Assembly: GCA_000697475.1 (NCBI GenBank)
Contig: JNEU01001154.1
Span: 62,001 to 126,000 of the forward strand
Direction of reading: 5' to 3'
Length of the DNA stretch: 64,000 nt
Origin: Lichtheimia corymbifera B2541
Lineage: Eukaryota > Mucoromycota > Mucoromycetes > Mucorales > Lichtheimiaceae
Both the position numbers and the translations under genes were made by a program. The notes under the pieces are model-generated. The model ran no database searches. It had not been told where the DNA came from and was given only the letters and a program-made list of their open reading frames with translations. This document shows positions 48,901 through 60,647 of the stretch, in pieces. Each line of letters starts with the position of its first letter. Position 1 is the stretch's first letter.

Positions 48901-49330
48901 AGTAATCTACACGTGCACATTAGTACCACAATGTCCAACTTGAACAGTAAAAGAGTTGCAGCGATTGAACGCACATGTGTTGTGTTGGAATGGAAGCTTG
49001 AGTTATCGTCGATCGTGCGCCTCCTTGTTGTAGAATGTCTGCAGCCGAAAGAGTCGTCATTGACCACCTGTTCACCCAGTTGAGGCTGCACAATGAAAGG
49101 AATGGCAGCCGTTAACGCGTTGTAGCTTGGGAATGGAGACAACTCTTACCTTGCTTTGTGAAGTGGGAGTGAAGAAGAGGCTCTTTGCCGTTCCTCTCAG
49201 TGTACCCAATTTGTGCACAGCACCCCACCCCGCTTGCTACGGTTACTGTAGCGAATATGCACCTCAACAATAGCCTCCACACTTGAGTCAATAATAACAA
49301 CCATTGAATACATTCCTTGTAATTAAGCTA
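45956..49330 (-). other. Unassigned tract with spliced coding-like blocks
   Basis: On the minus strand a pair of blocks splices cleanly: ~48945-48813 (VDYCSLVYTKSNGVERVF, FIPKLSAPRSLYIAAFG), donor GG|GTATGT, to ~48793-48553 (LVFLVILQCVHGRLDML, YLWQQQDMDLKARTLHGWL, LINVPYRETAAAHTGSDEY). Upstream at ~49300 lies a signal-like hydrophobic segment. Downstream, 48331-48068 reads WVTVKFGVLAPCFLRGG and YLGILWHCALFLSLLFLAAG (a membrane segment). Between ~46.3 and 48.0 kb a motif (VDHISN[KG]Q..., e.g. 47425, 47560, 47680) recurs. A further donor/acceptor pair (GTAAGTATAG at ~46787, TTTTATGTAG at ~46720) is convincing. I cannot join everything in phase. It is either a large diverged membrane-protein gene with repeated exons or a relic. 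Confidence 0.35.
46300..47950 (-). repeat. Degenerate ~125-165 bp tandem units
   Basis: Plus-strand starts of a shared motif (TTGCTGAYRTGGTCCATC-like) lie near 46640, 46930, 47100, 47265, 47410, 47545, 47675, 47795 and 47925, i.e. spaced 120-170 bp. On the minus strand several give peptide starts such as VDHISNGQD, VDHVSNKGQ, MYHISNKQQCY and VDRHSNGCY. The units are too diverged for a simple satellite. Confidence 0.5.
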
Positions 49331-49689
49331 TGCATCATTTATTGCGGCGGGATTAGCGTCTATCAAGTCCGTGCACATCAATGCAGATCGACAGCTCCTC
49401 CTGGATTTGTGCAACCAATTCATGATTGACTCGCCTACCAAACATGTATTCATTGTCATTTTCTTTGTTATTGCAATACTACACACACCTTCATTATTGG
49501 AGGATGCTGTTTACTTGCGTACCTTCCTAAAGGCAATCATCAACATTATCCATTTGTGCAGCAACGTGTTAATCACGCGTATGTGTAACCACTACGTGCC
49601 ATTTTACTCAGCTCGGTCTTCATCTTTCAGTTAAAGCAGTCGACACATCCATTAGGAGGAAGCAGCTTCATCACCCTTATATGAGCCGT

Positions 49690-52386
49690 TCATATGTAAA
49701 TCATAAAGATATCTGTTATCTCTAAACTTTACAATGAAACGGGAGCTCTTTCATAGAGCAAAGTTGCTCGTCGGGGTGAAGCGCACCTTGGATGCAAGTT
49801 TCACGATCGTCGTGGCCGATCTCAGATTCACCCATTGTCACCACCAGCCTCGTCGAAAAAAAAAATTCAAGAGGTCGACCTGATCGACTTTGGCTGATGG
49901 TGACATTGGGTGAATCTGAGATCGGCCACGACGATCGTGAAACTTGCACACAAGGTGCGCCTCACCACGCCGCGCAACTTTGTTCGATTGAAGACCCCAT
50001 GTTTCATCGTAAAGTTTTGAGATACAGGCACCTTTATGTTTTACATATGCTGTAAGCGTGATGTTATATGGAGAGTGGTGTTTTTTCATTGTGAAGTATC
50101 ATGCAAATGAGCTGTGTTGCACAAAGAAGTCCGTCTGCATCTTCGGCTCTATCGGGGTCTACCTACTTGACAATGAACAAACACCACTTGTCATATAGCA
50201 TCACGCTTACAGCATATGTAAAAACATAAAGGTGCCTGTTTCTCCAAATTTCCATAATGATGTGTAGGGGCTTTATGAGAACGATGTTGATCAGCTTGCC
50301 CGAGAGCACCTCCTGACCAAGTTTCGAGGTCGCCATGGGTAATATCGGCGCGCACGGCCGCACGCCCTATTTATGTTACCATCCATTCATCGTCTCTCCC
50401 ACATTCAAGGTTTTCATAATGAACTCTGGGGTCTTTATGGGAACGAAATTGCTCGGCATGGTCGAAAGGGTATTCTGTGAAAGTTTCAGGTTTGAGGTGG
50501 GCAATCTCGGCGAACAGGAGCGCCGACCCTACTTTTCCCTAAATTTGGGCTGGCCGGCATTCAAAATGTTCATAATGAACCATGCGGTTTTTAAATGAAT
50601 CGAGTTGATCAGCATGTCCCAGAGAACCATCTGACCCAGTTTCAAGTGCGAGATGGGGAATCCCAAGAAACTACATACTAATTGACTTTTTCAAAAATCC
50701 GGCGCTTTCCTAATTTCCACCCGTCATAGTGAACCCCACATTATGCTCTCCTTTTCGAATTTTTCAAATGAAGTGTGGGTTCTTTATTAAGACAAAGTTG
50801 TTCAGCATTACCTAGAGCATATTGTGTGCAAGTTTCAGGTTCGAGACAGGCAATCCCAATATCATGCATTGATATCAGTGTATATGGATATGTCTGACTG
50901 CCTGACAGATTTAATTTCCACCTCTTCCACTCCCACTTATTTCCCTCTTCTTCCCATTCTCAACTGTTGATGCCTTCAAGTACAACTACCATCTACGAAC
51001 GATTGTCCTGCTTCACTCCACCATGTCAATGCTACGAAGGGCTTGATATGAAAGCCTTTGACTGAATGGCAAGTTCCATGGCGTATACTTCCCCACTACA
51101 GCAACACCTGCATTCCTTGACACTGCACGTTCCCTTGTACACTCTTCTGCCGCAACCAATCGTAACAGCATCATTCTAGCAGTTGTTATTAGCAAGGTCT
51201 TTTCTACATTGTCTCGAACAGCATGCACAGCCTTGCTACTCTACTACAACACACGCGCTGCACATTTCTCTGCCGCAACCAAACGTAGCAACCGTTGCTA
51301 TTAGCAAAGTCTTTACTCCCATGTCCCAAGTTACTTGCAGCAACTTGCTTTGATACATACGGATTCAAATGGATTTGATACCATATCATATATCAAGTAC
51401 ACCGCAATACAAGCACTCTTCACCTTGTTGAGCTACGATGGAAGACGAAGAATGCAATAGACCAACAGCTGGATGGAAAAGGGCGCATATCAGCAGCAAT
51501 CACATGGCTATCTTTAAACCAACATATTGGATTTGATGGGTGGTTGGAATCAAGTGCAGTGATGAGATATCCTGGAATGTTACGTTGGTTACTTGGTGTA
51601 TCATGCGCAGCAACGATCACGTGGATTCTGCTGAGGATGACGATGGATTGGATGAGATTGACGAAGTGGATTACAGTCATGGACGCTATTGGGAATACTC
51701 AAGTCAATGCATGCAGCATCTGCGTTACAATCATGGATGAAGATGTTCATGGCGGCAGCAACCAAGAATACAATGGCACGTTTATCCCTGTTGACTCCAT
51801 GTGGTTCATCCGTAGCTTATTCAATTTACATACTGTTCCTTTATCATACTTGCTCGATAAACTACCATGTGCTATGATTCTTCGATTACATATTTCATTG
51901 AATTCAATATAGTATTTAAGTAAAGAGCATTGTACAATCAATTCATATACGCATGATGTGAATCACTTGGTTCATTTCTGGATTGAAAGGGGAATAGAAA
52001 ATGGAAGGTTGGAAAGCAAGATTGGATCGTTTACATCAGCGTGTCGAGGTGCTTTTGTTCTTTTGTCATTGTAAAGTTTAGAGATACAGGCACCTTTATG
52101 TTTTACATATGCTATAAGCGTGATGATATATGTCAAGTGGCTGGATCTCAATAGAGCTGAACATGCAGAGCGGCGTGTTTGTGTATCACATCTGTTTGGG
52201 GTGAACAGAAAGGGCGAATGCTTAATGGTTAATGGACGATTCAGTGCCAGTCATAAATTGGCAGCCAACATACACTTTTTCCCGTTCACGACTTTTGCCC
52301 AATCCACTTGATGGGGATGATGCCAAGGCCTGTTCCGGATAGCACATAACATATCATCCATTGTCCCTTTCAGCCATGGAAAAGTA
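49690..52386 (+). mobile_element. Dispersed composite repeat, copy B
   Basis: Same orientation and order as 28868-32045, lacking the ~490-bp segment next to its 3' end. Its left hairpin (49800-49941) is an inverted pair around the CACCACCAGCC motif with a poly-A spacer. It starts inside the element, with no foldback arm to its left; the AT-rich flank 49640-49690 shows no further homology. Differences to copy A are point changes and small indels throughout, so the copies are not recent identical duplicates. Confidence 0.8.
49798..49942. repeat. Inverted hairpin inside element B
   Basis: CACGATCGTCGTGGCCGATC on the left is mirrored on the right (~49921-49940), enclosing a poly-A spacer (~49857-49866). 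It corresponds to the hairpin of copy A. Confidence 0.85.
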
Positions 52387-52635
52387 ACTCAAAAGCAGAA
52401 ATAAAAACTAATTTTTTATTCGCTTAGTAATGATACGCCTTGAAAAGTCTAGGATAGGATGAAAAGGTGAGAAAATGGTACTACGCTAATGCACAAGAAC
52501 GAAGATCCATTTCATGCAATTGTCGATGACTGAGCGAAATCTTGAGTTACACCAGCGACTGGGATAAAGTTTAGTAATCAAAGGAACGCGTAGTAGACAG
52601 CGTTTCTTTCTCCTTTACCTGCATACAACGCCAAT

Positions 52636-53138
52636 ATGCCGTCTCTTGAAATCATTGCCGAGCAGGCCCCTGCCGATCTCGACGCTTTCTGCAAGAACCT
52701 TTCTGGCCTCTTTTCACAATGTATTGGCAAGCCCGAGAGCGTAAGTCCAAATCCTATAGTGTGGGAATTACGAGCATTGTAGACATGTCTGTGTGCTTAT
52801 CAATCACGTCCATTGCTTTTAGTATTGCATGGTTATCTTTACCAAGGTCGATCGCGTCTACTTTGCCGGTGCAAGTGGTGCTGCCTTCCTTGCCAAGATC
52901 ACCTCTATTGGCAACATTGGTATGTGGATGATATCATTTGTCGATTGATCATATCACTGACTTTTGTACTTGGTGCATAGACAACGACCGTAATGCCAAT
53001 TTAACCAAGGTCATTGGTCAAGAGCTTGAAAAGGAGCTCGGTATCAGCCAGGAACGAGGATACTTTTTCTTCAACAATGCTGCTGCTTCGGATACTGGTT
53101 TTAAGGGTACTACTTTTGCCAATTTGATGAAGAAATAA
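52636..53138 (+). CDS. MIF/D-dopachrome tautomerase-family protein
   Basis: Exons 52636-52740, 52823-52919 and 52981-53138 give 119 aa, the usual MIF length (~115). Met-Pro at the N-terminus exposes Pro2 (MPSLEIIAEQAPADLDAFC), the catalytic base of the tautomerase superfamily. A Lys in IGKPES matches the conserved Lys-Pro site, and VYFAGASGAAFLAKITSIG, QELEKELGISQERGYFFF and the end TGFKGTTFANLMKK follow the MIF pattern. No signal peptide, as in animal MIF. MIF homologues are common in animals and patchy in fungi, so it is of interest. The physiological substrate is not evident; a role in keto-enol tautomerisation is inferred. Confidence 0.85.
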
Positions 53139-54975
53139 ATGAAAGCTATCTTTCCTCTGAGACCTGGACGGCAATGACATGTGTCAATGGATTATTCCAG
53201 AATATGGGATCTTGATAAGACGACTCATTGGCAGGGGATTGTCTCCCTTTGCAATCATCGGAGCAACTTTATCAATCAGGCAACTTGGCAATCAAAGATG
53301 ACGAGGATGATGATCATGATGGCACTACTCCCCTTGTCTGACGTCAACTGTGGAAAACGTGCGATATGTCAGGGAGAGTTTGCTGGAAAGTCAATTGCAA
53401 GCGGGCGGGGATATAGCCAATAACAGCTATGCGATCGTATGATTTTCAACGTTGGATATATTACAGCATTTGTTGCATTGATAGACTCTCGGTAACATCA
53501 ATCTGATTATATGTGCAAGTAGGGAGCAACGTGCGTGTGTGAATTCAGCAACATCGTCGAGTTCTCACCAATCCATTGGCAACGGTATCCGTAGGCAACG
53601 TACGAATTGTGTTCACCAGCTGACAAAGAAAAGGTTTCATTGTCGGATGGATCCGAAATGGGTCAATGAGAGCAGCATTGGATATGGTTATCGGGGTCGA
53701 ACTATGATCAACATGCATTCATACCAAAGGCCATCACGGTGCTTCTTTTTAGAGGTTGCAGTCCGGGTACATGCGGTCAATTTGGTAAAGCGCCCATACG
53801 TTTGAGACATTTGCTTCCCCCCCATTTATGTTGTACATGATGTCCCTTTCCCGTATGGATATTATACATTATTGACTTGTTATAAACGCTTGTAAACCAT
53901 CATTCTTCTAATACTCCCCTCATTTATAAAACTGGTCTTAACAAATTCGCATTATAATTTCAGGAACATGACATGTGTTTTCGCAACTTCTTGACAAAAT
54001 ATTAATGACAAACAACATCGAGGAGTAGTTAAAAGGGATAATGGTCGTGTGAGCTATATGCCAATATGTTAAGACGGATAAGCGTTGTATTCGAAGTACC
54101 ATGACATCATATATAGCCCAGCCACCATGCACCGCCCAAAGTAATTGTTAATTGTAATCACTCCCGATCGATCATCGATTGGCCCTCCTTATTTAGAATC
54201 GAGCACAACAAGCAGGCAACTTCTTGTTGGGAGGTAAAGGTGAAGCATTATATATATCTTTCAAGATCCCATGGTTGCACCAACGATCCACGGCATGCGG
54301 GTAACAGAAGGCAAGAGCAAACAACATAACCTGTCGTGCACAGAGATAATCTGCTGGGTTATCTGGAAAAAAAAAAGAGCGGAATAAAAAGAACGCAATC
54401 CAGGAGTAAATACATTATGCATTGCTGCTGTGGTATGGTGGTGTTGTAAAGCCCAACAAGAGACAAATAAACAGGGCATTCAACGTGGCAACCGATTGCT
54501 GTGTTACCGTTTATGCATATCGGTATGCAAGGGTAATAAGGGTATTATACCAGTGATATCAAGATTTGGAGGATACGCCGTATCACCCCTTTACAAAAGT
54601 TGTGATGTTAACTTTATGTCGTACTTGATAATTACGGTTGGATGGTAGTGGCACACATGATAAGAAGCTGCAACAACGAATCTGCAGGTTGAAAATAAAG
54701 TGAGAAGATCTCCGAATAAGGTTTGAGGAGACAGTTGTGGCATGCAATGAAACTCAACGAGATAAGGGGTAGCTTCTCTGTCGTAAGCAATGCCCTGCAC
54801 AACATAGCCCGCCCGCCTAAAAGGGTACTCAAGAAACTATAGAACGTGGTGGATGTGCCAATCACACATGTCTGTGTGCAATCCTGCCGTGAGTATAAAA
54901 GAAACTCATACACATATAATCACGCTGATCTCTTTATTCTTTTCCTTTCTTTCTAAACGTTCTCACATTTTCATA
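53139..54975 (+). promoter_or_regulatory. Intergenic; TATA box before Zn2Cys6 gene
   Basis: TATAAAA at 54894-54900 lies about 80 bp before the start codon at 54976 and is followed by a CT-rich leader. The 53181-53800 ORFs and others in this 1.8 kb are short and unsupported. Confidence 0.5.
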
Positions 54976-56170
54976 ATGAATCATCAACACCCCCTTGCCA
55001 ACCACCATCAACACCACTATGCACCTCCACCTCCAACCACTCATTATACCGCCGCGTCGTCATCCATTGTTCAACCCCATCACCACCACCACCAATTCAA
55101 CTTTGACTTTGCATCACCAATGTATGCACACCATCATCCACAACCGACTCCTGCACATATCCCTGCAGCAGTACAACCCGTGACAAACACGTCTACAGCA
55201 ACCAAGGATGCCAAGCAACAAAAGCCGAAAAGGAAACAAGTGAAAAATGCATGCGGTAGGTTGTGTCACATGAACGCATTTCGCGCCCTTTTTTATCGCC
55301 TCTGATTCGTGCTCATACAAATTTCCCACACAAATATAGTCAACTGTCAAAAAGCTTGTAAAAAGTGCGATGATGGCAGGCCCTGTCAACGATGCATTAA
55401 ATTGGGTCTCGAAGCTACTTGTGTTAACTCACCTCGCAAGGAACGTCGCAAGGGTATTAAGCGTGGCCCATACAAGAAGCGTCAATCTCGTAAGACCGAG
55501 CAACAACAACAAGACTTACAACAAGGTAATTTTTAAAGAAGGGTTGCGGTGGAGAATAGAAGGGGGAAGGATAGCATTTGATCTGACTACTGTTGCAGAT
55601 ATGATGCAGGCCACGTCATCTGCAGGATGGTACAACGTTGATCATCGGTCATGGGCTGTTGCTGCCACGCACTATGGGCAACAACATCAACAACAACAGC
55701 ATCATCATCAACCTACTGCCTATAGGCAATATTGGGAACAACAACAACATCCTGAAAATCCAGCAGCAAAAATGCTTGGATACGATCAACAATTTTTGCT
55801 CCGCCATGATGCTGCTCCTGCTGCTTCATCCAACTCTACAGCTAATACAAGTGACATTTCAGCACCACCATCATCCACCGGTAACACTTTTACTACACCA
55901 TGCTCACCAGCAACACCACCTCCATCGATGCCTGTTGCTCCACCTACTTCGGTTCCGTCTCAATCATTGCTACCTGCTCAGCAACATGTGACCATGCTCC
56001 AAAATCGTGTGCGTGAGCACCAACAAAGAATGATGATGTTACAGCAGCAAGCACATCAAGGAAAGCAAGCAGCTGATGCCTCCTCATTCACCAATACTAC
56101 GACTCACCATGATCAACAACCTGCATGGACATCCATTACTACCTCCGAGCCTTGGCCTTGCTTCGTATGA
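54976..56170 (+). CDS. Zn2Cys6 fungal transcription factor
   Basis: Exons 54976-55255, 55340-55525 and 55599-56170 give 345 aa. The N-terminus is His/Pro/Gln-rich (HHHHH). A basic stretch (KQQKPKRKQVKNA) leads into a binuclear zinc cluster: ACVNCQKACKKC, then CQRCIKLGLEATC, fitting C-x2-C-x6-C-x5-C-x2-C-x6-C. One additional Cys sits in the first loop (QKAC). Next comes another basic segment (PRKERRKGIKRGPYKKRQS) that may extend DNA contact or nuclear import. The C-terminal ~190 residues are Gln/Ser/Pro-rich (activation-type), with no fungal-specific TF middle-homology domain. It probably binds DNA and regulates transcription; targets unknown. Confidence 0.88.
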
Positions 56171-57988
56171 TTCCGACGTATATCCTCCTCCTTCTTTCAC
56201 TCACCACATGATACACAACGCTGATTGCTGTTGCCTGTTTTTAAGCCCACTCCTCCTCATCAACCCATTTATTCAATCCACTTGTAAATACCCTCACTCA
56301 CGTGCTTCGGCTTCTTTTAATCGTTTCATGGGAATTTAAACTAATTACTTGACATTGGATCGTACCCTTATAGTTTTAGTCTCTTTTCACCCCTTTCGTT
56401 ACACTACATCGATATACACACTTTTTTATGCATCATACAAGAACCCCGATGTCACAGCAATTCAAGCAGTAGCTGCAGAATCGGATGCTTGCATCCTATC
56501 CTGCCATGTCACCCCCTTTTCTTTTTTAATCAACCAACTAATAATAATGCACAAGATTTGAAACACTCGAGTTATATTATCTGCACACATGAATCATGGC
56601 GCTGCATTAAAAAGTTGATAGTACATGATATTGGATATCATCATTGGTAACGATAAGAGCACACCCATCCCGTCATTGTCACATGCAGCAAGGTTTGAAA
56701 CAAGACAAGCTACATGTTGTTGTATTCTCGGTGACGTCCGGTTAAAACTTGCAGAACCAAGGAAATGGTGAGCTGATAGGGGAAAGGAGATCATGTGTTG
56801 TACCCCATCCCATTCGAACCGCTGCTAAAATGTATGGGGCATTTATATCATGCACGTGCTGGAAATCAAGTTTATCAACGAGTATGGATGAAGGCGACGG
56901 TACAGGGTCATTTAAGTGATCGATGTAATATCAACACGAACATGAAAGACACTGATTTAGGAGCTGAGTAAAACAGCCGGTGTCCCATCAGCACCAGCAC
57001 AGATGATATCACGTGCTGCTTCCAAACCTTTTTATCAGAACAATGACCTTATAGGCGAGCTATATGAATGAAGCCATCACATATGCTTGACTTCTTCGAA
57101 TACCTAGTGCTGCATATTGCAGTGTTCGTTCTTTTACATATAAAGCCCGGCAGTCAGAAAATCGATGGCTGTTTATGCTGTATGTTGTTGGATCTAAGAC
57201 ACAGATAGCCCAAGTCACTCTTCTTCGTGCACTTGTCAACACATTATTAAAATGATGGTCGTGGCAGATGCTATGATGCCTTATGAGATGCAGCTGTGAA
57301 ACCTGATTTTCCTTTTTTGCGATACAGATGCCACAAGTAGCACGCGTTTTTCAAGCATAAACAAAGAAACCTTTTGACTATGTACTCGTCTTTTGCAAAC
57401 ATGTTATTGTTCATGCGAGTGCTGTGGTATGGTAAACGAGCATGCTAGGTCTATACGAAACCAAGAATTCTCTAGTGAAGGGTTATAGCTTGGAGGTACG
57501 TTTATTAGACCTCCGAATACATAGGCTGAGATCCTTTGTGTACCCATATTTATGCTAACGTGTCAGGAACGCAATGAGCTAGGAATTTGGTATGATCACT
57601 ATGGTCGTGGTCTTAATGTGATTGCAGCCATTCAGCGTTCCAGGTATTTGTAAGTAGCATAGTACTACCAACGACGTAGATTACGTGCATGGATTTTTCT
57701 ACATGTACATTTCTGGAAAACAATGACGACAATGTTTTGAGCAGCAATGGCGTAGCAACATTGTGTAACGGGCACCTTGCCATTTGAACGCCAGATTCAT
57801 GCGGAACACAACTCTACACTTGAAAGAACACTGCATGTTCCATATCCTTGTTGGATGATGCAAAAATAGAAAGAATGAGCAAGGCTGAAAGAAAAAAGGG
57901 ATGATGGTCTTATATACAAGGGAGAAGAATCTAATCTATACAACAGTACAAGTCGATGATGATGATACTATACGATCATATCGTGCAA
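56171..57988. other. 1.8 kb intergenic region, no gene seen
   Basis: Only short ORFs occur between the Zn2Cys6 gene and the GH9 gene. AT-rich text; no repeat recognised. Confidence 0.5.
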
Positions 57989-59993
57989 TTATTGTGAATT
58001 TGGTTGTGGCGAAGCATTTCCAACGGCAACAGCGGGCTTGCCGTCACTCTGTTGTTCCACGATGCTTTGCTGATGTTGGATCTTTGCACGCCGCTTTCGT
58101 AAAAAGTACACTGTCAAGGCCACAGCCACAAGGAAGAGAACGACAACGACTACAACCACAGCAATTGCCCATGAAGGGAAACTTGATGATCCATCATCAT
58201 CACGAGAAACGGCAGGGCGTGGGGTGGTAATGTTGACATAAGGGGGATCGTCTGCATCAGTCATAAGCTGATAGGCCACCAAACTCTGGAAGGGAGCATT
58301 GTAATCAAGAGCTACTTCACTCTGGTCATAATCGCTGCGTTCGTCAAAGAATCGGTCTTTTTGGTCGGGTCCACCTACAACAGCACCATACAATACATGC
58401 GAGTTTCCACTATCTTTATCAATGTTGGATATATCCGTGCCGCCTGAAGCACCAGCATGATGTGGGTTCTTTGGGGAATTCATGTGCACACCACAAACAT
58501 ATGGAGTAAACCTATAATAATAAACAAACATGATGAATGTCATACAAATGCATTGGATGCTAGGCGAGAGGTTGTATGTGACAAGACCCGTTCATCCGAC
58601 GTGGCAAGAGAAATTAAAAACAAGCTTACATTGGATTATTGCCAAGGACATAATCAAGTTGTTTCATGGCAAATTGCGTATATTTGCCGGCTTGGCCATT
58701 GACTGTGTGATCATACATCACTGAAAGAAATGCAATATCATTGGCCGGGACGAGTGAATTGGAGCTACTTGCACTGCCACACCAAAGCAATCCACCATCG
58801 GTATATGTGCATGGATCATTGTTGCTGCTGCTATCGTCACTCTCATCATTGGGAATGATAGTGTCGAGGTACTTAGTTGCAGCTTCATTGTATTTGGTTG
58901 TCGTATTATCGATTGCTGCACCAAGTACATATACACTGCCAGTGGCATCGCTCCAATCCATGATAGCAATACGCTTAGAAGCAAGTTGGAATTGATCATA
59001 ATATCTTGAAGCCTTATCACGGTACTTGGTATCACCCGTTGCACGGTATAACCACAAGGCACCATAAACCAACTGGCTTGTGTAGTTGCCCATGCCGTAA
59101 TATTCATCAGCTTCGGTTACGGCATCACTGTATACTTGCCATGGTGTCCCAGCTTCTGCAAATTCGTACACAGTCTTGGCATGTGAGACGAGTGTGTCGG
59201 TGTAGTTCCTGTCGGAGTCACGAAAAACAAGCGATGCTGAAGCAAAGGCAGCAGCCGTCAACGCCGCAGCATCGGTACCTGGATTATCATAATCCACATA
59301 GTAAGAAGGACGCGGTGTCGCGATACCCGTATCCGGTCCTATAATGAAAAAACATTTGCTCAGCCCACATTATTGCATCATTGGAGCTGGTATACTAGTC
59401 ATCGTACCCCAGTAATCGTTATCAATGTCACCATCAGCCACTTGTACAAATAACACGCTATCCGATGGATGAGCTTTGATTAGCCAGTCTGTGCCCCATC
59501 GAAGCATGTCATGAAGATATCTCGTCTGATTGGCTTTTTCATAGCCTTCGTGCCATTCAATGGCACCCCATGAAACCAATGTAATGGTGTGAGCCAGTGG
59601 AACAGTAAACTTCATGTAATTGCTGCCATAATGATGACGATAAGTAAACACGCAAAGCGAATAAATGATTCCATTGTCCTCACCCTGCATCGTAATAGCC
59701 ACCGGTCAAATTAACATCGTTATCTTTACCGTCATTGAGCGCTGAATCATGTCGCCTGTTGCGGATCATATCCAAAAAATATAAGTGAGAATCCTACATG
59801 ATGACATGATCCAGCCATTATCCTGGTTTATGTCTACATACCATGGTACGCGATTATCGGATGGCAGCTTGCCACTGCGTTGTGCCTCGTAGAACCATAA
59901 GCTATCATTCAAGAGAGCTGTATAATATGCATTCTGTGCGCAAGCAATGCTGAAAAAGAGCGCAATGGATAGGAGGAGCTGCTTTTTTAGCAT
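57989..59993 (-). CDS. Membrane-anchored GH9 glycoside hydrolase, DAGN variant
   Basis: Five exons: 59993-59842, 59755-59684, 59622-59408, 59338-58630 and 58511-57989, giving 556 aa. Signal peptide (MLKKQLLLSIALFFSIACAQ), then the GH9 (alpha/alpha)6 pattern: NAYYTALLNDSLWFYEAQRS, LTGGYYDAGNYMKFTVPLAH, DIAFLSVMYDHTVNG, LDYVLGNNPMFTPYVCG. The usual DAGD reads DAGN across the splice (exon 2 ends GCAGG, exon 3 begins CAATTAC), changing the predicted base Asp. The proton-donor Glu region is kept (DYDQSEVALDYNA), but the classical HHR reads PHHAG. A C-terminal TM (WAIAVVVVVVVLFLVAVALT) is followed by a basic tail (YFLRKRRAKIQ). Cellulose or beta-glucan binding is inferred; activity may be altered or lost. 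Confidence 0.88.
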
Positions 59994-60169
59994 GGAAAAA
60001 AAGTTGTCGTATGTTTGATAAGAGATCCAACAGCCATAGCTTGTACGGAGTGCTTATTTATACACCTTCAGTTCCAAAACCGCACCATCTGTGTTATACT
60101 CAAGGCGTCAACTCGACAAAAATAGCTTGCTGGAACCTCGCAACGGTTAAACAAAGAGAATTCTGACGC
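59994..60169 (-). promoter_or_regulatory. GH9 promoter with TATA box
   Basis: TATAAATA on the minus strand (plus 60055-60062) lies ~60-70 bp upstream of the GH9 start codon at 59993. Confidence 0.5.
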
Positions 60170-60490
60170 TCAGCATGGTGTGACGAGAATCGTGCGTGGC
60201 TGAATAGAACAAAGGTATATTACAGAACAAGCGACAATGGCGTCTTTTTGGTCACATGATGGCTCAGGGTCTGCAAAAGCAGTAATGCAGTCGTGCAGGC
60301 TTTGCGAGAAGCACCGGAATTCCCATGCTGCTTTTATTCGCCTTATACGGCAATATTTTCCGGCTTCAAAACAAACATGCAAAACAGCACCCGTGCCTGA
60401 AGGTGACTTTTTACACTTGGCATTATAATCATCACAGGGTTGATGCAGGCACTCATTACTTTCAAGGATGAATACAGGGTTCAATAACAT
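60170..60490 (-). CDS. Hypothetical Cys-rich small protein (weak)
   Basis: A 106-codon ORF with about 11 cysteines (NECLHQPCDDYNAKCKKS, CITAFADPEPSCDQK). There is no signal peptide and no recognised domain. It sits between the GH9 promoter and the first cyclase-family gene. It may be spurious; listed because the Cys density is unusual. Confidence 0.2.
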   Translation of the reverse strand: MLLNPVFILESNECLHQPCDDYNAKCKKSPSGTGAVLHVCFEAGKYCRIRRIKAAWEFRCFSQSLHDCITAFADPEPSCDQKDAIVACSVIYLCSIQPRTILVTPC

Positions 60491-60647
60491 GAAACATATG
60501 TCACGGTGAGCATTGTTTGCTTACTTGAAAATACTACTAGTGTGGGAACCAGCTTGCCTAAGCCGAAAGATGATTTGATGAGCTTATTTGGATCGTCTTT
60601 ATATTGCCTGCTGTTAACCTCGTTTCGATAACTTCTTTTTCCACAAG

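Noticed and set aside
48553..48945. Pom152 (nucleoporin) identity for the 48.5-48.9 kb blocks
   Set aside because: Only a short weak resemblance; the downstream text does not fit the Pom152 membrane region or repeats.
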